64,000 nt of DNA from Marinomonas rhodophyticola (GTDB taxonomy: Bacteria; Pseudomonadota; Gammaproteobacteria; Pseudomonadales; Marinomonadaceae). Shown in pieces: positions 32,694-41,588 of the stretch (position 1 is the stretch's first letter; every line of letters begins with the position of its first letter). The stretch spans positions 237,501-301,500 of the forward strand of contig NZ_JAPEUL010000006.1 of NCBI RefSeq assembly GCF_026113935.1, given 5' to 3'. The translations under genes and the position numbers were made by a program. The notes below the pieces were generated by a model that saw only the letters and a program-made list of their open reading frames with translations, had not been told where the DNA came from and made no database searches.

Positions 32694-32886
32694 AAGAAAT
32701 TGCGTTTTTGCCGTGCATCTATTGATGGGTAACCAATAGATCTCGCGTTCAAAAAATCTGCCTAATTCTACTCTGATACGGCTTTAGCGTCCACCGAATT
32801 GCCGCTAAATCTAGCAAAAACACGGAATTTGCTTATATTTTTTCTTGACTTCTTAGTCAAGAATAAGCATGGAGCAAAATACTTTT

Positions 32887-33438
32887 CTAGCACAACAATC
32901 CATCAGCGACATTTTTCGCTGCATCATAGCCCTTTAAATTTCCCAATACCGTCAATGAAAAAACCATCGCAGCGGCAGGCCCTTTGCCAGTCAAAATATT
33001 GCCATCCATTACAACAGGTTCATTGGCGATATATTCCGCTCCAATCAATCCTTTTTCGAAACCTGGGTAACAAGTGGCTTGTTTATCCACCACAAAGCCA
33101 TGGGTACCAAATACCACAGCAGGTGAGGCACAAATAGCCGCTAATAACGCATCTTGGATGTCATGTTTTTCCAACATATCAATCAACAATGCACAATCAC
33201 GCAAATGTTCTGCCCCTGGCATACCGCCAGCCAACACAATCGCATCAAAAAATTGCTCTGACACATCGGTTAATAAAGTATCAGCCTCAAGCTTTGTACC
33301 GTGCGCCATCACAATGTGCTTTGTTTCATGAACACTCGCCACCGTGACATCTACGCCACCACGTCGTAATACATCGATAATCGTAATGGCCTCAATATCT
33401 TCATTACCATTCGCAATAGGAACCAATACTTTGCTCAT
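32887..33438 (-). CDS. DJ-1/PfpI family protein (YajL-like)
   Basis: 183 residues with the DJ-1 flavodoxin-like fold: catalytic-type Cys in AAICASPAVVFG and the partner Glu in GNEDIEA. YajL/DJ-1 proteins protect against thiol and carbonyl stress; proposed deglycase/chaperone roles are debated. The ATG at 33438 follows AGAGG at a proper distance; a GTG two codons earlier overlaps it. Confidence 0.88.
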   Translation of the reverse strand: MSKVLVPIANGNEDIEAITIIDVLRRGGVDVTVASVHETKHIVMAHGTKLEADTLLTDVSEQFFDAIVLAGGMPGAEHLRDCALLIDMLEKHDIQDALLAAICASPAVVFGTHGFVVDKQATCYPGFEKGLIGAEYIANEPVVMDGNILTGKGPAAAMVFSLTVLGNLKGYDAAKNVADGLLC

Positions 33439-33462
33439 AACCACCTCTTTAAACCCTTAAAT

Positions 33463-33940
33463 TCATAGCCGCTTGGTAAACAAACAGGCCGCTTCGTGGC
33501 CTTGTTCTGTTTGTCCTTTTTTGGCTATTTGATAGTAATTTTTTCGACGACCGACCTGCTCAAACCCCAAAGATTCATACAAGGCAATGGCACCGACATT
33601 CGATTCGCGAACTTCTAACAAGAGCCTCACGGACATCTTGCTGCGCGACTGTTTCTGACCAAACCATGATTAACTGTCTGGCTAGTCCCTGTCTACGGAC
33701 TGAGGTATCAATCACAATTAATTCTAATTCGGATTGATCAAGCACAACCGATGCAGTTAACCAGCCAACGATCGATTTCTGCGTCGCATCACCTAATTCA
33801 ACCACCCAATTTTTGCGAGTCTGTAACGCCTCCGCAACCAAGCCCCCTCCCCAAGGATAAGGATTCGACAAGGCATCAAGTTGAATAATAGGCAGTAAAT
33901 CTGACTCAGTCGCCAGACGAATAACAATAGAAGGTATCAT
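33463..33940 (-). CDS. rimI: Ribosomal protein S18 alanine N-acetyltransferase (frameshifted)
   Basis: GNAT acetyltransferase acting on S18. The first frame runs from MIPSIVIRLATESDLLPI with the acetyl-CoA motif RRQGLARQL to VREAL. The rest (LEVRESNVGAIALYESLGF... CLFTKRL, stop at 33463) is in another frame. One extra base near 33618-33622 accounts for it; the joined protein is 158 residues. It follows the holD-like gene by 31 bases, the usual holD-rimI pairing. Confidence 0.85.
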
Positions 33941-33971
33941 AAAATGGAACGCCTCATAGAAGGCAAAGACA

Positions 33972-34802
33972 TTAACGGAAAAAGCTTGATTGCATCACTT
34001 GCCACGCTTCTTTGCGCAATTCAGGAATACGATGCAATTCGGACAAACTTACGATGCGTGCTGTAGGGTATTGTTTTAAAGAACTTTCAGCTGGCAAATC
34101 CTCCACCAGCTGGGTAATTTTAGCACCGGCAAGCACGAGTAATGGAGGCTCAGGAAAATCTTTCACCAAACGACCCACATAGCTTTCTAACGCACCAAAC
34201 AGCCAATCGGTACGATTTAAAAAATACGGGTTACGCAACTGCCCAGGCCAGCTAAACGCACTGCTCTGCCATTCGTCAATAGGCTGTTTTAGTAGCGCTT
34301 GTCCCATTTTCAGCGCCAGACGCTCAATCTCTTCTGCCTGAGAGAAGACCTCAGGCACATCACTTAAAATCAAAAGCTTATTAGATAAAGCATAAGCCTG
34401 AATATTCAGCCGCGTAATTTGGGTATTCAGCGTTGGGTCAGGCTCAACAACAATATCGACAGCCAACTCCTCGATAGGCTGTAAGTCTTCAACAATAATT
34501 TCTGGCCCAGCGTTTAACTGCTCACGAAGGTGATGGACTAGAGGCTCTTTTTCATCCGCTGATCGCTTATCTACCGGAGCGGAAGCAGGTTCAACCGCTT
34601 TAAAACCGGTAGACGAAGGAGACGAAGAAAAGTCCCTCGTCACCGCCACATCAATCGGCCAAGGCTGAACCGGCATAAAAACCGTGCCTGTCACACCGTC
34701 AGAAGCAGATTCACTTTTCTCAATAGACAACCAAGAAACGACGCCCATTTGCGCTAAGCAATGGGTTTGAAAGGCCTGTTGAGGTGATAGTTCGCGGTAC
34801 AT
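33972..34802 (-). CDS. HolD-like protein (DNA polymerase III psi candidate)
   Basis: 276 residues. The N-terminus (SPQQAFQTHCLAQMGVVSWLS) resembles the HolD N-terminal helix that binds chi, and the C-terminus (VSLSELHRIPELRKEAWQVM) resembles the end of psi; the location just upstream of rimI is that of holD. The middle is long and low in complexity (acidic, Pro/Ser-rich), making it twice the size of E. coli HolD (137). holC was not found in this window. Similarity is weak, so this is provisional. Confidence 0.55.
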   Translation of the reverse strand: MYRELSPQQAFQTHCLAQMGVVSWLSIEKSESASDGVTGTVFMPVQPWPIDVAVTRDFSSSPSSTGFKAVEPASAPVDKRSADEKEPLVHHLREQLNAGPEIIVEDLQPIEELAVDIVVEPDPTLNTQITRLNIQAYALSNKLLILSDVPEVFSQAEEIERLALKMGQALLKQPIDEWQSSAFSWPGQLRNPYFLNRTDWLFGALESYVGRLVKDFPEPPLLVLAGAKITQLVEDLPAESSLKQYPTARIVSLSELHRIPELRKEAWQVMQSSFFR

Positions 34803-34981
34803 AATAACCTTAATCGCTGCGTTAAAAATCTACATTTGTCGATTTGAACATGAGTAAGCAAATATACCCGCTTACGCCAAGAGATGCCACTTGATGGCCT
34901 AAAGCTTGCTAGAGATCTTTACGCAACAGCTGTGTATAATCGCAGCCAATTTTGAGCAAACTCCTATAAAGGTATAAAAAC

Positions 34982-35770
34982 ATGGTGTCTTTATTATCTC
35001 GTTTGATGGTTATCGCTGCGGTTTCAATCAGCAGCTTGAGCTTCGCCGACAACTTGCCAGACCTTAAAGGTCGCACTATTTTAGCGGTCACTGAAAATGC
35101 TTACACACCACTTAATTTTGTCGACCCTGCAACAGGTGAAGGCATAGGTTGGGAATACGACGCCATGAACGAAATTGGCAAACGCTTAAACGCCAAAATT
35201 GAATGGCACCTAAGCAGCTGGGACACCATGATCCAAGCCGTCAAGCAAGGCCAATACGATGTCGGCATGGACGGCATTACCATTAACGAAGAACGCGCTC
35301 AGCAAATTGACTTCACGATTCCTTACATGACGTCTCAGCAATTCATGCTGGTGCGTGCCGATGAAGAACGCTTTAACGATGCAAAATCCTTTGCCGCCAA
35401 CCCAGATCTGCAATTTGGCGCACAAGCCGGTACCACTAACTTTTATGTGGCCGTGTACGATGTGCTTGATGGTGATGAAAACAATCCTCGCATTACCTTA
35501 TTAGAAACTTTTGGTGCATCTGTTCAAGCCTTGAAATCTGGCGATGTAGACAGCGTATTAATGGACGCTGCCTCTGCTCGCGGTTATATCGGTGCCAATC
35601 CAGGCGCGTTCAAAATCGTTGGCGGCCCATTGGGATCTGAAAATTTTGGCTTCATTTTGGCTAAAGGCTCAGACCTTGTTAAGCCAATCAATGCTGCCAT
35701 CGAAAGCATGAAAAAAGACGGCACCTTGGAAGCCCTAAACAAAAAATGGTTCTTTGACTATAACCAATAG
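34982..35770 (+). CDS. Amino-acid ABC transporter periplasmic binding protein
   Basis: 262 residues: a signal peptide (about 1-22, VAAVSISSLSFA-type cleavage before DNLPDL) and a family 3 solute-binding fold (LAVTENAYTPLNFVDPATGEGIGWEYD, GQYDVGMDGITINEERAQQIDFT). Polar amino acids are the usual ligands; the actual one is unknown. A terminator-like hairpin separates it from its permease, so it should be made in excess. Confidence 0.9.
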   Translation: MVSLLSRLMVIAAVSISSLSFADNLPDLKGRTILAVTENAYTPLNFVDPATGEGIGWEYDAMNEIGKRLNAKIEWHLSSWDTMIQAVKQGQYDVGMDGITINEERAQQIDFTIPYMTSQQFMLVRADEERFNDAKSFAANPDLQFGAQAGTTNFYVAVYDVLDGDENNPRITLLETFGASVQALKSGDVDSVLMDAASARGYIGANPGAFKIVGGPLGSENFGFILAKGSDLVKPINAAIESMKKDGTLEALNKKWFFDYNQ

Positions 35771-35818
35771 AAAAAGCCCCAAAAAACAATCCCGTTAAAT
35801 AGAAATAACCACACAGTA

Positions 35819-35853
35819 ACGGAGCGCCTAACACATAGGCCTTCCGTTTTTTA
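35819..35853 (+). terminator. Terminator/attenuator between binding protein and permease
   Basis: ACGGAGCGCCTA / TAGGCCTTCCGT stem (two mismatches), 5-base loop, then TTTTTATT. It lies inside what should be one operon, a common way of giving more binding protein than permease. Confidence 0.75.
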
Positions 35854-35892
35854 TTGATGACGACCAAGGAATGGTCCTGCTATGAATTGATT

Positions 35893-36699
35893 ATGCCCTT
35901 TAAAAACACCGTAGAACGCACACCTTGGTGGTTAGTCACTATCATCATTCTTGCTTTAATTCTGTCATGGAACATGGTGGCTGACGAAAGTTATCAACGC
36001 ATCGCCAGCGCCCTAAGCGCAGGTTTACTCACCACCATAGGCGTCACATTTGCGGCTTTTATTTTGGCCAGTTTGCTTGGCTTATTCATCGCACTGGCAG
36101 GGTTTTCTCGTTATCGCATACTGCGAGAGTTCGCACGTTTTTATGTGGAAATCTTCCGCGGCATTCCCGTTCTCGTACTCTTATTCTACATTGCCTTTGT
36201 CGGCGCACCAGAAATGGTAAAGCTCTACAACTGGGGATTACAAATACCGATTGAAGCGGGATGGATAGAAAAAGCCACAACAAGAGACTTCTCTCTACTG
36301 TGGCGTGCCATTATCGCCCTTGCCATCAGCTACAGCGCTTTTATTGCTGAAATCTTTCGTGCCGGCATTCAAGAAGTGAGCAAAGGACAAATAGAAGCCG
36401 CCAAAGCACTAGGCTTATCCAACTGGCATCGCTTCCGCTTGATCACCCTCCCCCAAGCCATGCGCAAAATCTTACCGCCCCTGGGCAACGACTTCGTCGC
36501 CATGATCAAAGACTCCGCACTCGTCTCGGTACTCGGCGTGCAAGACATCACCCAACTTGGCAAAGTCTTCAGCTCCTCCACCTTCCAATTCTTCGAAACC
36601 TACAACGTCGTCGCCTTCATGTACCTCATACTCACACTCAGCTTATCGCTAATGATACGCGCCTTTGAAACACACCTAAGACGCAACGATCATCATTGA
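35893..36699 (+). CDS. Amino-acid ABC transporter permease
   Basis: HisM/GlnP-type inner-membrane permease (268 residues from the ATG at 35893; an in-frame TTG/ATG pair 36-39 bases upstream is less likely). About five spans, with the EAA loop EAAKALGLSNWHRFRLITLPQAMRKILPPLGN, which contacts the ATPase. No ATPase gene follows; an IS110 element comes next. The importer must use an ATPase encoded elsewhere or be incomplete. Confidence 0.9.
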   Translation: MPFKNTVERTPWWLVTIIILALILSWNMVADESYQRIASALSAGLLTTIGVTFAAFILASLLGLFIALAGFSRYRILREFARFYVEIFRGIPVLVLLFYIAFVGAPEMVKLYNWGLQIPIEAGWIEKATTRDFSLLWRAIIALAISYSAFIAEIFRAGIQEVSKGQIEAAKALGLSNWHRFRLITLPQAMRKILPPLGNDFVAMIKDSALVSVLGVQDITQLGKVFSSSTFQFFETYNVVAFMYLILTLSLSLMIRAFETHLRRNDHH

Positions 36700-36766
36700 C
36701 TAAAGACAGGATCCCTCGCTCCTAATGAGTGTATGAAATCAACGCTGTATAAGAGACAAAAACACA

Positions 36767-36790
36767 CCCATCCTAACCCTTGGAAAAAGG
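36767..36790 (-). repeat. Partial copy of the CCCCTT/AAGGGG repeat element
   Basis: ACCCATCCTAACCCTTGG matches one half of the first element at 22626-22664 and of that at 38143-38184. It lies between the permease gene and the IS110 transposase. Confidence 0.4.
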
Positions 36791-36853
36791 TCGTAAAACG
36801 ACTTCCATCGATATTGTAGATACCATCTCTCCTGACCAGCCTCAAGTTTTTAT

Positions 36854-37840
36854 TTAACTAACTTGAGGCTGATATTCTGTTTGATTCTTAACAACGCCAA
36901 AACATATTTGTGACAGCTTTCTCATCGCTGCACCTAGCGCCTGCATTTTTGTTTTGCCTTGCTTTAGTAGTCTCGTCTTCTGCGCTTTTATATCGGTATT
37001 GTGTTGACCAGCTACGATTGCGGCCATATACAATTTCGCTCTGATATAGCCTGGCCCTTCCTTACTCAAGGTTGTTTTTCCTGCCCGTTTACCAGATTCG
37101 TTGTGCTTGGGGATCAAGCCTAAATAAGAAGCCAGCTGTTTTGCGCTCTTAAACCGCTTACACGCCAGCAAACAAACCATTATTCGGGATGTTACTTCAC
37201 CAACACCATTTATGCTTTCAAGTAATTGGCGGTTCTTCTTCAATTGAGGATGCCTGTCAATATGCTCATCGATTTCATTTTTGAGTTTATCAATTTCAGC
37301 CTTTAACACTGCTATCATATCTTTGAGAGATTGAGCGACCCGAGCGGATGCGCCTGAAAATCCTACCGCTTCATAACGGTTTTCTTCACGCTGTAAATCT
37401 TGCTCTAGCGCTTCAAGTCTACGCATCATTGCCTTTAGTTCTCTTGCTTCTACCGGCTCTGGCTGCCAGCTTGAAAGTGAATGTTGTTGGTCATGACCAT
37501 AGCGAGCTAGCATTGTGGCGTCTGATTTATCAGTCTTATGAACTAGCCCTAATGATTTTGCATATTGTTTTGCTTTTCCAGGGTTTACATGTAAAAGAGT
37601 AAATCCTTGGGCATATAAAAAATACATCAACGGTTCGCTATAAATACCAGTAGGCTCTGTCGTAATAACAATATTCTGAGCTTCTAACCCTGTATTCTTT
37701 AGTACCCAATCAACTAATTCTTGATAGCCTTGTTTTGTGTTCTTTAAGACCTTGGTTTTCTGCTTATTTTTGACCACGTCGCGTAACCAACTAACATCTA
37801 ACTTTTCTTTACCAACATCAATGCCAATAAAAGCCTTCAT
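36854..37840 (-). CDS. IS110-family transposase (DEDD recombinase)
   Basis: 328 residues. N-terminal RuvC-like DEDD domain: GIDVGKEKLD (Asp), TTEPTGIY (Glu) and KTDKSDATMLA (two Asp). C-terminal Tnp20 domain with INGVGEVTSRIM and the serine in KTTLSKEGPGYIRAKLYMAA. GGGGAG precedes the ATG. Uninterrupted, so the element may be active. IS110 recombinases use a bridge RNA encoded next to the gene. Confidence 0.93.
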   Translation of the reverse strand: MKAFIGIDVGKEKLDVSWLRDVVKNKQKTKVLKNTKQGYQELVDWVLKNTGLEAQNIVITTEPTGIYSEPLMYFLYAQGFTLLHVNPGKAKQYAKSLGLVHKTDKSDATMLARYGHDQQHSLSSWQPEPVEARELKAMMRRLEALEQDLQREENRYEAVGFSGASARVAQSLKDMIAVLKAEIDKLKNEIDEHIDRHPQLKKNRQLLESINGVGEVTSRIMVCLLACKRFKSAKQLASYLGLIPKHNESGKRAGKTTLSKEGPGYIRAKLYMAAIVAGQHNTDIKAQKTRLLKQGKTKMQALGAAMRKLSQICFGVVKNQTEYQPQVS

Positions 37841-38080
37841 CTCTATTTACTCCCCTTGTACATGCAGCATCACCCTTACTTGGGGTGCTAGGATACCATT
37901 CAGTTTAATGGAGGTTAGGAAATCAGAGACTCAATCTACAAAACAGCATCTTTGTGCTCAGGTCGCGCACGAGGCTCACCGATTTCCCGATGCGATAAGT
38001 GCTAGCTAAACACTCATCAAGAAGAGATACAAGGTCGTGCATTTATGCCGACAACAAACCTCGCCATGACAAATTAAGTA
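37841..38080 (-). ncRNA. Candidate IS110 bridge-RNA region
   Basis: Gene-free segment just upstream of the transposase start, where IS110-group elements encode the bridge RNA. A short stem AGCA..CACCC/GGGGTGCT is seen at 37866-37889. The donor and target loops were not identified; this is inferred from family knowledge. Confidence 0.3.
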
Positions 38081-38184
38081 TTGTCGGGCTAAAGCCGCGA
38101 CCTACAAAACCCTATGTAAATCAAAAAAATGTAAGCAAAATAACCCCATCCTAACCTTCCCCTTGGAAGACAAAAGGGGAAGGG
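38081..38184 (-). repeat. Composite intergenic repeat, copy 2
   Basis: Inverted relative to 22626-22695: a REP-like GTCGGGCTAAAGCCGCGAC at 38082-38102 and a CCCATCCTAACCTTCCCCTT...AAGGGGAAGG hairpin at 38143-38184. The two elements keep the same mutual order and orientation in both places, so they move or are kept as a unit. Confidence 0.6.
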
Positions 38185-38198
38185 ACAAAAGCAGAAGC

Positions 38199-39203
38199 TT
38201 AGCCATTAAACACGGGGATGATTTCTCTGCCGTATTTGGCGATGATTTCTTCTTCGTCGCCGCTGTCTAGGTAGATGTTAAACTGCGTGGTTCCTGCCGC
38301 TTCTAGGTCTTTAATCTTGGCAATATGATCCTCGACAGTCCCCAATACACAGAAGCTTTTCACTATGTCTTCGGTGATGAAATCCAAGAATGGGTTATCG
38401 CTTTGACCATGTTTGGAGTAATCGTAACCACGACGTTTTTCGATGTAATCCGTTAAGCTTTTTGGCACTAAACCTGAATCACTGCCGTATTGTTCGACAA
38501 TATCCGCCACATGGTTACCGACCATGGCTGGGAACCATTTGGTGTGTTCAATACAGTAATCCATGTCACCAAAGTAAGCAGGCGCCGCAGCTTGAATTTT
38601 GAAGTTAGACATATCACGGCCTGCAGCTTCACCGGCGTTAATCGCTTGATCTTTAAACCATTTAACTAAATCAGGGTCACCAATCTGCAAAATCAAACCA
38701 TCACCCACTTCACCAGCGGTAGCCAAGGCTTTTGGGCCATAGGCGCCAATCCACACAGGCAATTCATAACCTGTCGCCCAAGGTAATTTGACCGGTTCTG
38801 GGCATTCACCGTATTCCACTTCTTCACCGCGTACCATGGCTTTTACCTTGGTGGTAAATTCCGCAAGACGCGCTAGCGTCGCTGGTTTTTTGCCCATTAC
38901 TCGCATGGAAGAATCACCACGACCAAGACCAATGTCGAAACGACCGTTACTTTGATGCGCCAAACTCGCGTACAAGCTGGCCGATAAAGACCAATCACGA
39001 ATATTCGGGTTGGTCACACAAGGACCAAAACGCATGGTTTTGGTGTGCTCCATACACATTGCCATAGCGACAAACGACTCACGCCAAAGAATGTGAGAAT
39101 CGTAAAACCAGCAATAAGTGAAGCCAGCGGCTTCCGCCTGACGAACAAGATTTCGCGCGCGATCTGGGCTGACGAAGCCTTTAAACGTAATGCCAAATTC
39201 CAT
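38199..39203 (-). CDS. F420-dependent-type luciferase-fold oxidoreductase
   Basis: 334-residue LLM-family protein close to methylenetetrahydromethanopterin reductase-type enzymes; it resembles the proteobacterial group typified by Colwellia CPS_4043 (TIGR03842, from memory). Segments: MEFGITFKGFVSPDRARNL, GRFDIGLGRGDSSMRVMG, LPVWIGAYGPKALATAGEVGDG. It is in line with the F420 operon, 213 bases downstream of npdG with a dispersed repeat between them. Substrate unknown; the nearby pyrimidine operon suggests a pyrimidine or hydantoin ring. Confidence 0.85.
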   Translation of the reverse strand: MEFGITFKGFVSPDRARNLVRQAEAAGFTYCWFYDSHILWRESFVAMAMCMEHTKTMRFGPCVTNPNIRDWSLSASLYASLAHQSNGRFDIGLGRGDSSMRVMGKKPATLARLAEFTTKVKAMVRGEEVEYGECPEPVKLPWATGYELPVWIGAYGPKALATAGEVGDGLILQIGDPDLVKWFKDQAINAGEAAGRDMSNFKIQAAAPAYFGDMDYCIEHTKWFPAMVGNHVADIVEQYGSDSGLVPKSLTDYIEKRRGYDYSKHGQSDNPFLDFITEDIVKSFCVLGTVEDHIAKIKDLEAAGTTQFNIYLDSGDEEEIIAKYGREIIPVFNG

Positions 39204-39253
39204 AATGTATTCCTCTTGTGATTATGCTTTTTAATATTTTTAAAAATTTGAAA

Positions 39254-39400
39254 CTGTGTTTAACAAAGTATTGGTAAGCGCTTTAGAGCACTCTCTACGA
39301 TGTGCTGAGCAAAACCAAGACGAGGCAAAAACAGACGAAAAAGCGGAGTCTATAAGTTATAAATGAGCATTTTGAGTCTGTTTTTAACAAAGTATTGGTG
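39254..39400 (+). repeat. Dispersed repeat, copy 1 plus a partial copy
   Basis: A ~92-base unit at 39307-39398 (from GAGCAAAACCAAGACGAGGC to AACAAAGTATTGG) matches 59116-59207 at all but about eight positions. Its last 20 bases occur again at 39254-39274, so the repeat end is duplicated. AAAAACAGAC and GTCTGTTTTT form an internal inverted repeat. Confidence 0.8.
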
Positions 39401-39416
39401 CGCTCAGTAATCGCAC

Positions 39417-40109
39417 CTAATGATCGGGTGGACAGATACGAACTCCCGCATGAGAAAACGGCACCTCTTTCGAAATATTCAATCGAATCAAAATCGGCGT
39501 TAGCGCTTCAACGCAACGGGCGCTTTCGGCTAAGCCTGCGTTGTAGGCTTTGGTGCCCATTTTTTCGATCAAAGCCATGACGCGTTTTTTGGCTTCAAGG
39601 TCATTGCCGCACACCAAGATGTCGCAATTGATGCCTCGAGATAGATCGTTCAAGGTCACCGCTGACACGTTATGTAAGGCACCGACAACTGGGATATCAT
39701 CGCCCAATAACAACTGCGCCGATTCCGTTACCGGATCCGCTTCTGGCATCACCACGGCTTTTGGGTTACCTGGTGCCAATGGCACAACAATGTCCACCAA
39801 GGTTTTGCCGACCAACAATGGCGCTAAGGCGGTCAAGGTGGCATCGTGGCCGCTGTAAGGCACCGATAAAATCACCAAATCGTCTGCGGCTTTGGTGGCG
39901 TCCTCCATCGACAATCCGGTAATGTCCGCCTGACAATCCTGTTCCGCCAAGGTGACGGTGAGCTGCTGCGCGGTTTCTGCTGCCTTGGCAGGATCACGAG
40001 AACCCAACACCACGCTAGTGCCAGCCAGTGCCAAACGCAGGGCCAGTCCTTTCCCTTGCGGGCCGGTTCCGCCAATGATGGCGACTTTATTAGTTACTTC
40101 GTTTTTCAT
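39417..40109 (-). CDS. npdG: NADPH-dependent F420 reductase
   Basis: 230-residue F420H2:NADP+ oxidoreductase of the Fno/NpdG family. N-terminal Rossmann motif [17 protein letters not shown] binds [14 protein letters not shown] gives the 2'-phosphate contact, and LHNVSAVTL fits the F420 side. It would supply F420H2 from NADPH. Start overlaps the cofE stop by 4 bases; last gene of the F420 operon. Confidence 0.9.
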   Translation of the reverse strand: MKNEVTNKVAIIGGTGPQGKGLALRLALAGTSVVLGSRDPAKAAETAQQLTVTLAEQDCQADITGLSMEDATKAADDLVILSVPYSGHDATLTALAPLLVGKTLVDIVVPLAPGNPKAVVMPEADPVTESAQLLLGDDIPVVGALHNVSAVTLNDLSRGINCDILVCGNDLEAKKRVMALIEKMGTKAYNAGLAESARCVEALTPILIRLNISKEVPFSHAGVRICPPDH

Positions 40110-40879
40110 CTAAAAAGATCCTCGTTATGAGCACGAATAAGATCACGGCTCGAACTGTCGGTTTTTGACCAAGATAGGCCACGAAAAATTATCACGGGTG
40201 ATTTAGCCCTTTTCTCCATTAACAACCCAGACGCTGCCGCAACTTCATCCGCAAAGGCAGGTGCGGTGACGCTCAAAGGTCGTCCGAACGCATCCAGCTC
40301 CCCCAACATGTGAACCACACCCGGCACATTCGCCAAGCCAATCGCCACGTTGGTTTGCCCCAACCGCCAAGGTCGACCAAAGGTGTCGCTGATCACCACG
40401 CCCAAATCACAGCCAAAATAGGCTTCTAATTTGTGACACAGTAAGCGCGCACTTTTGTCTGGGTCTTCGGGCAGTAAAATCAGTTGGCTGGGATGGTCAG
40501 CATTGGATTCATCCACTGCTGCATTAGCGCAGATGTAGCCATTTTTATGCTCGGCGATCAGTACGCCTTCTTCTTGATCAGGTCGCTTCATCGCTCGCAC
40601 AATGCGTGTTGATTGGGACAAAATCACTTCGACTTTACGTGGATCTTTATTAACGGTTTTCGCCAACTCGATGGCTTCTTCACTGGGCGTAATGTCGTCC
40701 AAATAGGCAAAAGCACCTTCACTTTTTGACACTACTTTTTGAGCAATGACCAAGATGTCGCCAGCCATCAGCGCTTGATTTTGCGTCGTTAAGGTATCGA
40801 TGATTTTTTGTGCTAAATCATCGCCCTGCTGAAAATCCGGCAAGCCCATCAAGCGAAACACACTCATAGAATCAGGCAT
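40106..40879 (-). CDS. cofE: Coenzyme F420-0:L-glutamate ligase
   Basis: Adds glutamates to F420-0 with GTP. 257 residues, the single-domain CofE form rather than the two-domain mycobacterial FbiB. Motifs: [34 protein letters not shown]. Overlaps npdG (4 bases) and cofC (8 bases). Confidence 0.92.
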   Translation of the reverse strand: MPDSMSVFRLMGLPDFQQGDDLAQKIIDTLTTQNQALMAGDILVIAQKVVSKSEGAFAYLDDITPSEEAIELAKTVNKDPRKVEVILSQSTRIVRAMKRPDQEEGVLIAEHKNGYICANAAVDESNADHPSQLILLPEDPDKSARLLCHKLEAYFGCDLGVVISDTFGRPWRLGQTNVAIGLANVPGVVHMLGELDAFGRPLSVTAPAFADEVAAASGLLMEKRAKSPVIIFRGLSWSKTDSSSRDLIRAHNEDLFR

Positions 40880-41588
40880 AGTGGCGTTCCTTAATAAGCG
40901 TTTTCTTCATCAATGATTGCCCCGTATCGCGCCATGCTTTGAAGCGTTCAGGTTGACGAATTACGGCAACTTTAAGATCTTCCCTCTGATCAATGTCCAA
41001 CGCGAGATTGGCAAGATGCAGGCTGCGACAAACCAGTCGATTATTCGCAGCGTTGGCCTTATGCGCAGACGCAGAATCACAACCATATTCAAAATGAATG
41101 GCATCCGGAGGTGATGTTAATAACGCATTGGTACCGCCGTCTTTGGCAACGGCAATCACCACTTGCGCGTCATGAATTGCCGTCATCAGCGTAGTAATTT
41201 CTTTAGGATCCAAGACCGCAATGTCACTAGGAACAATAAGTTGGCTGTCATAGCCGGATTTTTTCACCCAATCGCAGGCAAAATCCAACGCACCGTTTAA
41301 ACCCTTTTCCCCATCGTCAAACAAGGTATTGGCTTCATAAGATTGAGCAAGGGAAAGTACTTCAAGTGATTCACTCACCACCAGCACGTCTAACATGGGG
41401 AAATGTCGCTGAAAAAACGCCAAGGTGTTTTCAAACAGCGTCAGAGACAAACTTTCACGGGCTGCATCCGACAAGCAGCCAACCAATCTTTGTTTGGAAC
41501 GCTTGGGCGATTTCATCGGAATCACCACACAGAGCTTGTCTATAAAAAAAGGGGCCATTAAAGAAGGTGTTTTCAAAAAAGAAGTCAT
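40872..41588 (-). CDS. cofC: Phospholactate (or related) guanylyltransferase
   Basis: CofC/FbiD-family nucleotidyltransferase that makes the GDP-activated side-chain precursor of F420. 238 residues, with the N-terminal VVIPMKSPKRSKQRL motif and LIVPSDIAVLDP. The substrate could be 2-phospholactate, phosphoenolpyruvate or 3-phosphoglycerate; a proteobacterial CofC is known that uses 3-phosphoglycerate. The sequence alone does not settle this. One-base overlap with cofD. Confidence 0.88.
   Translation of the reverse strand: MTSFLKTPSLMAPFFIDKLCVVIPMKSPKRSKQRLVGCLSDAARESLSLTLFENTLAFFQRHFPMLDVLVVSESLEVLSLAQSYEANTLFDDGEKGLNGALDFACDWVKKSGYDSQLIVPSDIAVLDPKEITTLMTAIHDAQVVIAVAKDGGTNALLTSPPDAIHFEYGCDSASAHKANAANNRLVCRSLHLANLALDIDQREDLKVAVIRQPERFKAWRDTGQSLMKKTLIKERHYA

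Larger units (their letters stand above)
36791..38080 (-). mobile_element. IS110-family insertion sequence (ends approximate)
   Basis: Defined by the transposase at 36854-37840. IS110 elements mostly lack terminal inverted repeats and target duplications, so exact ends cannot be read. I bound it by the repeat elements on both sides. A stem-loop GCCTCAAGTT/AACTTGAGGC at 36839-36869 lies at the transposase 3' end. The permease gene ends 92 bases before it. Confidence 0.6.
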
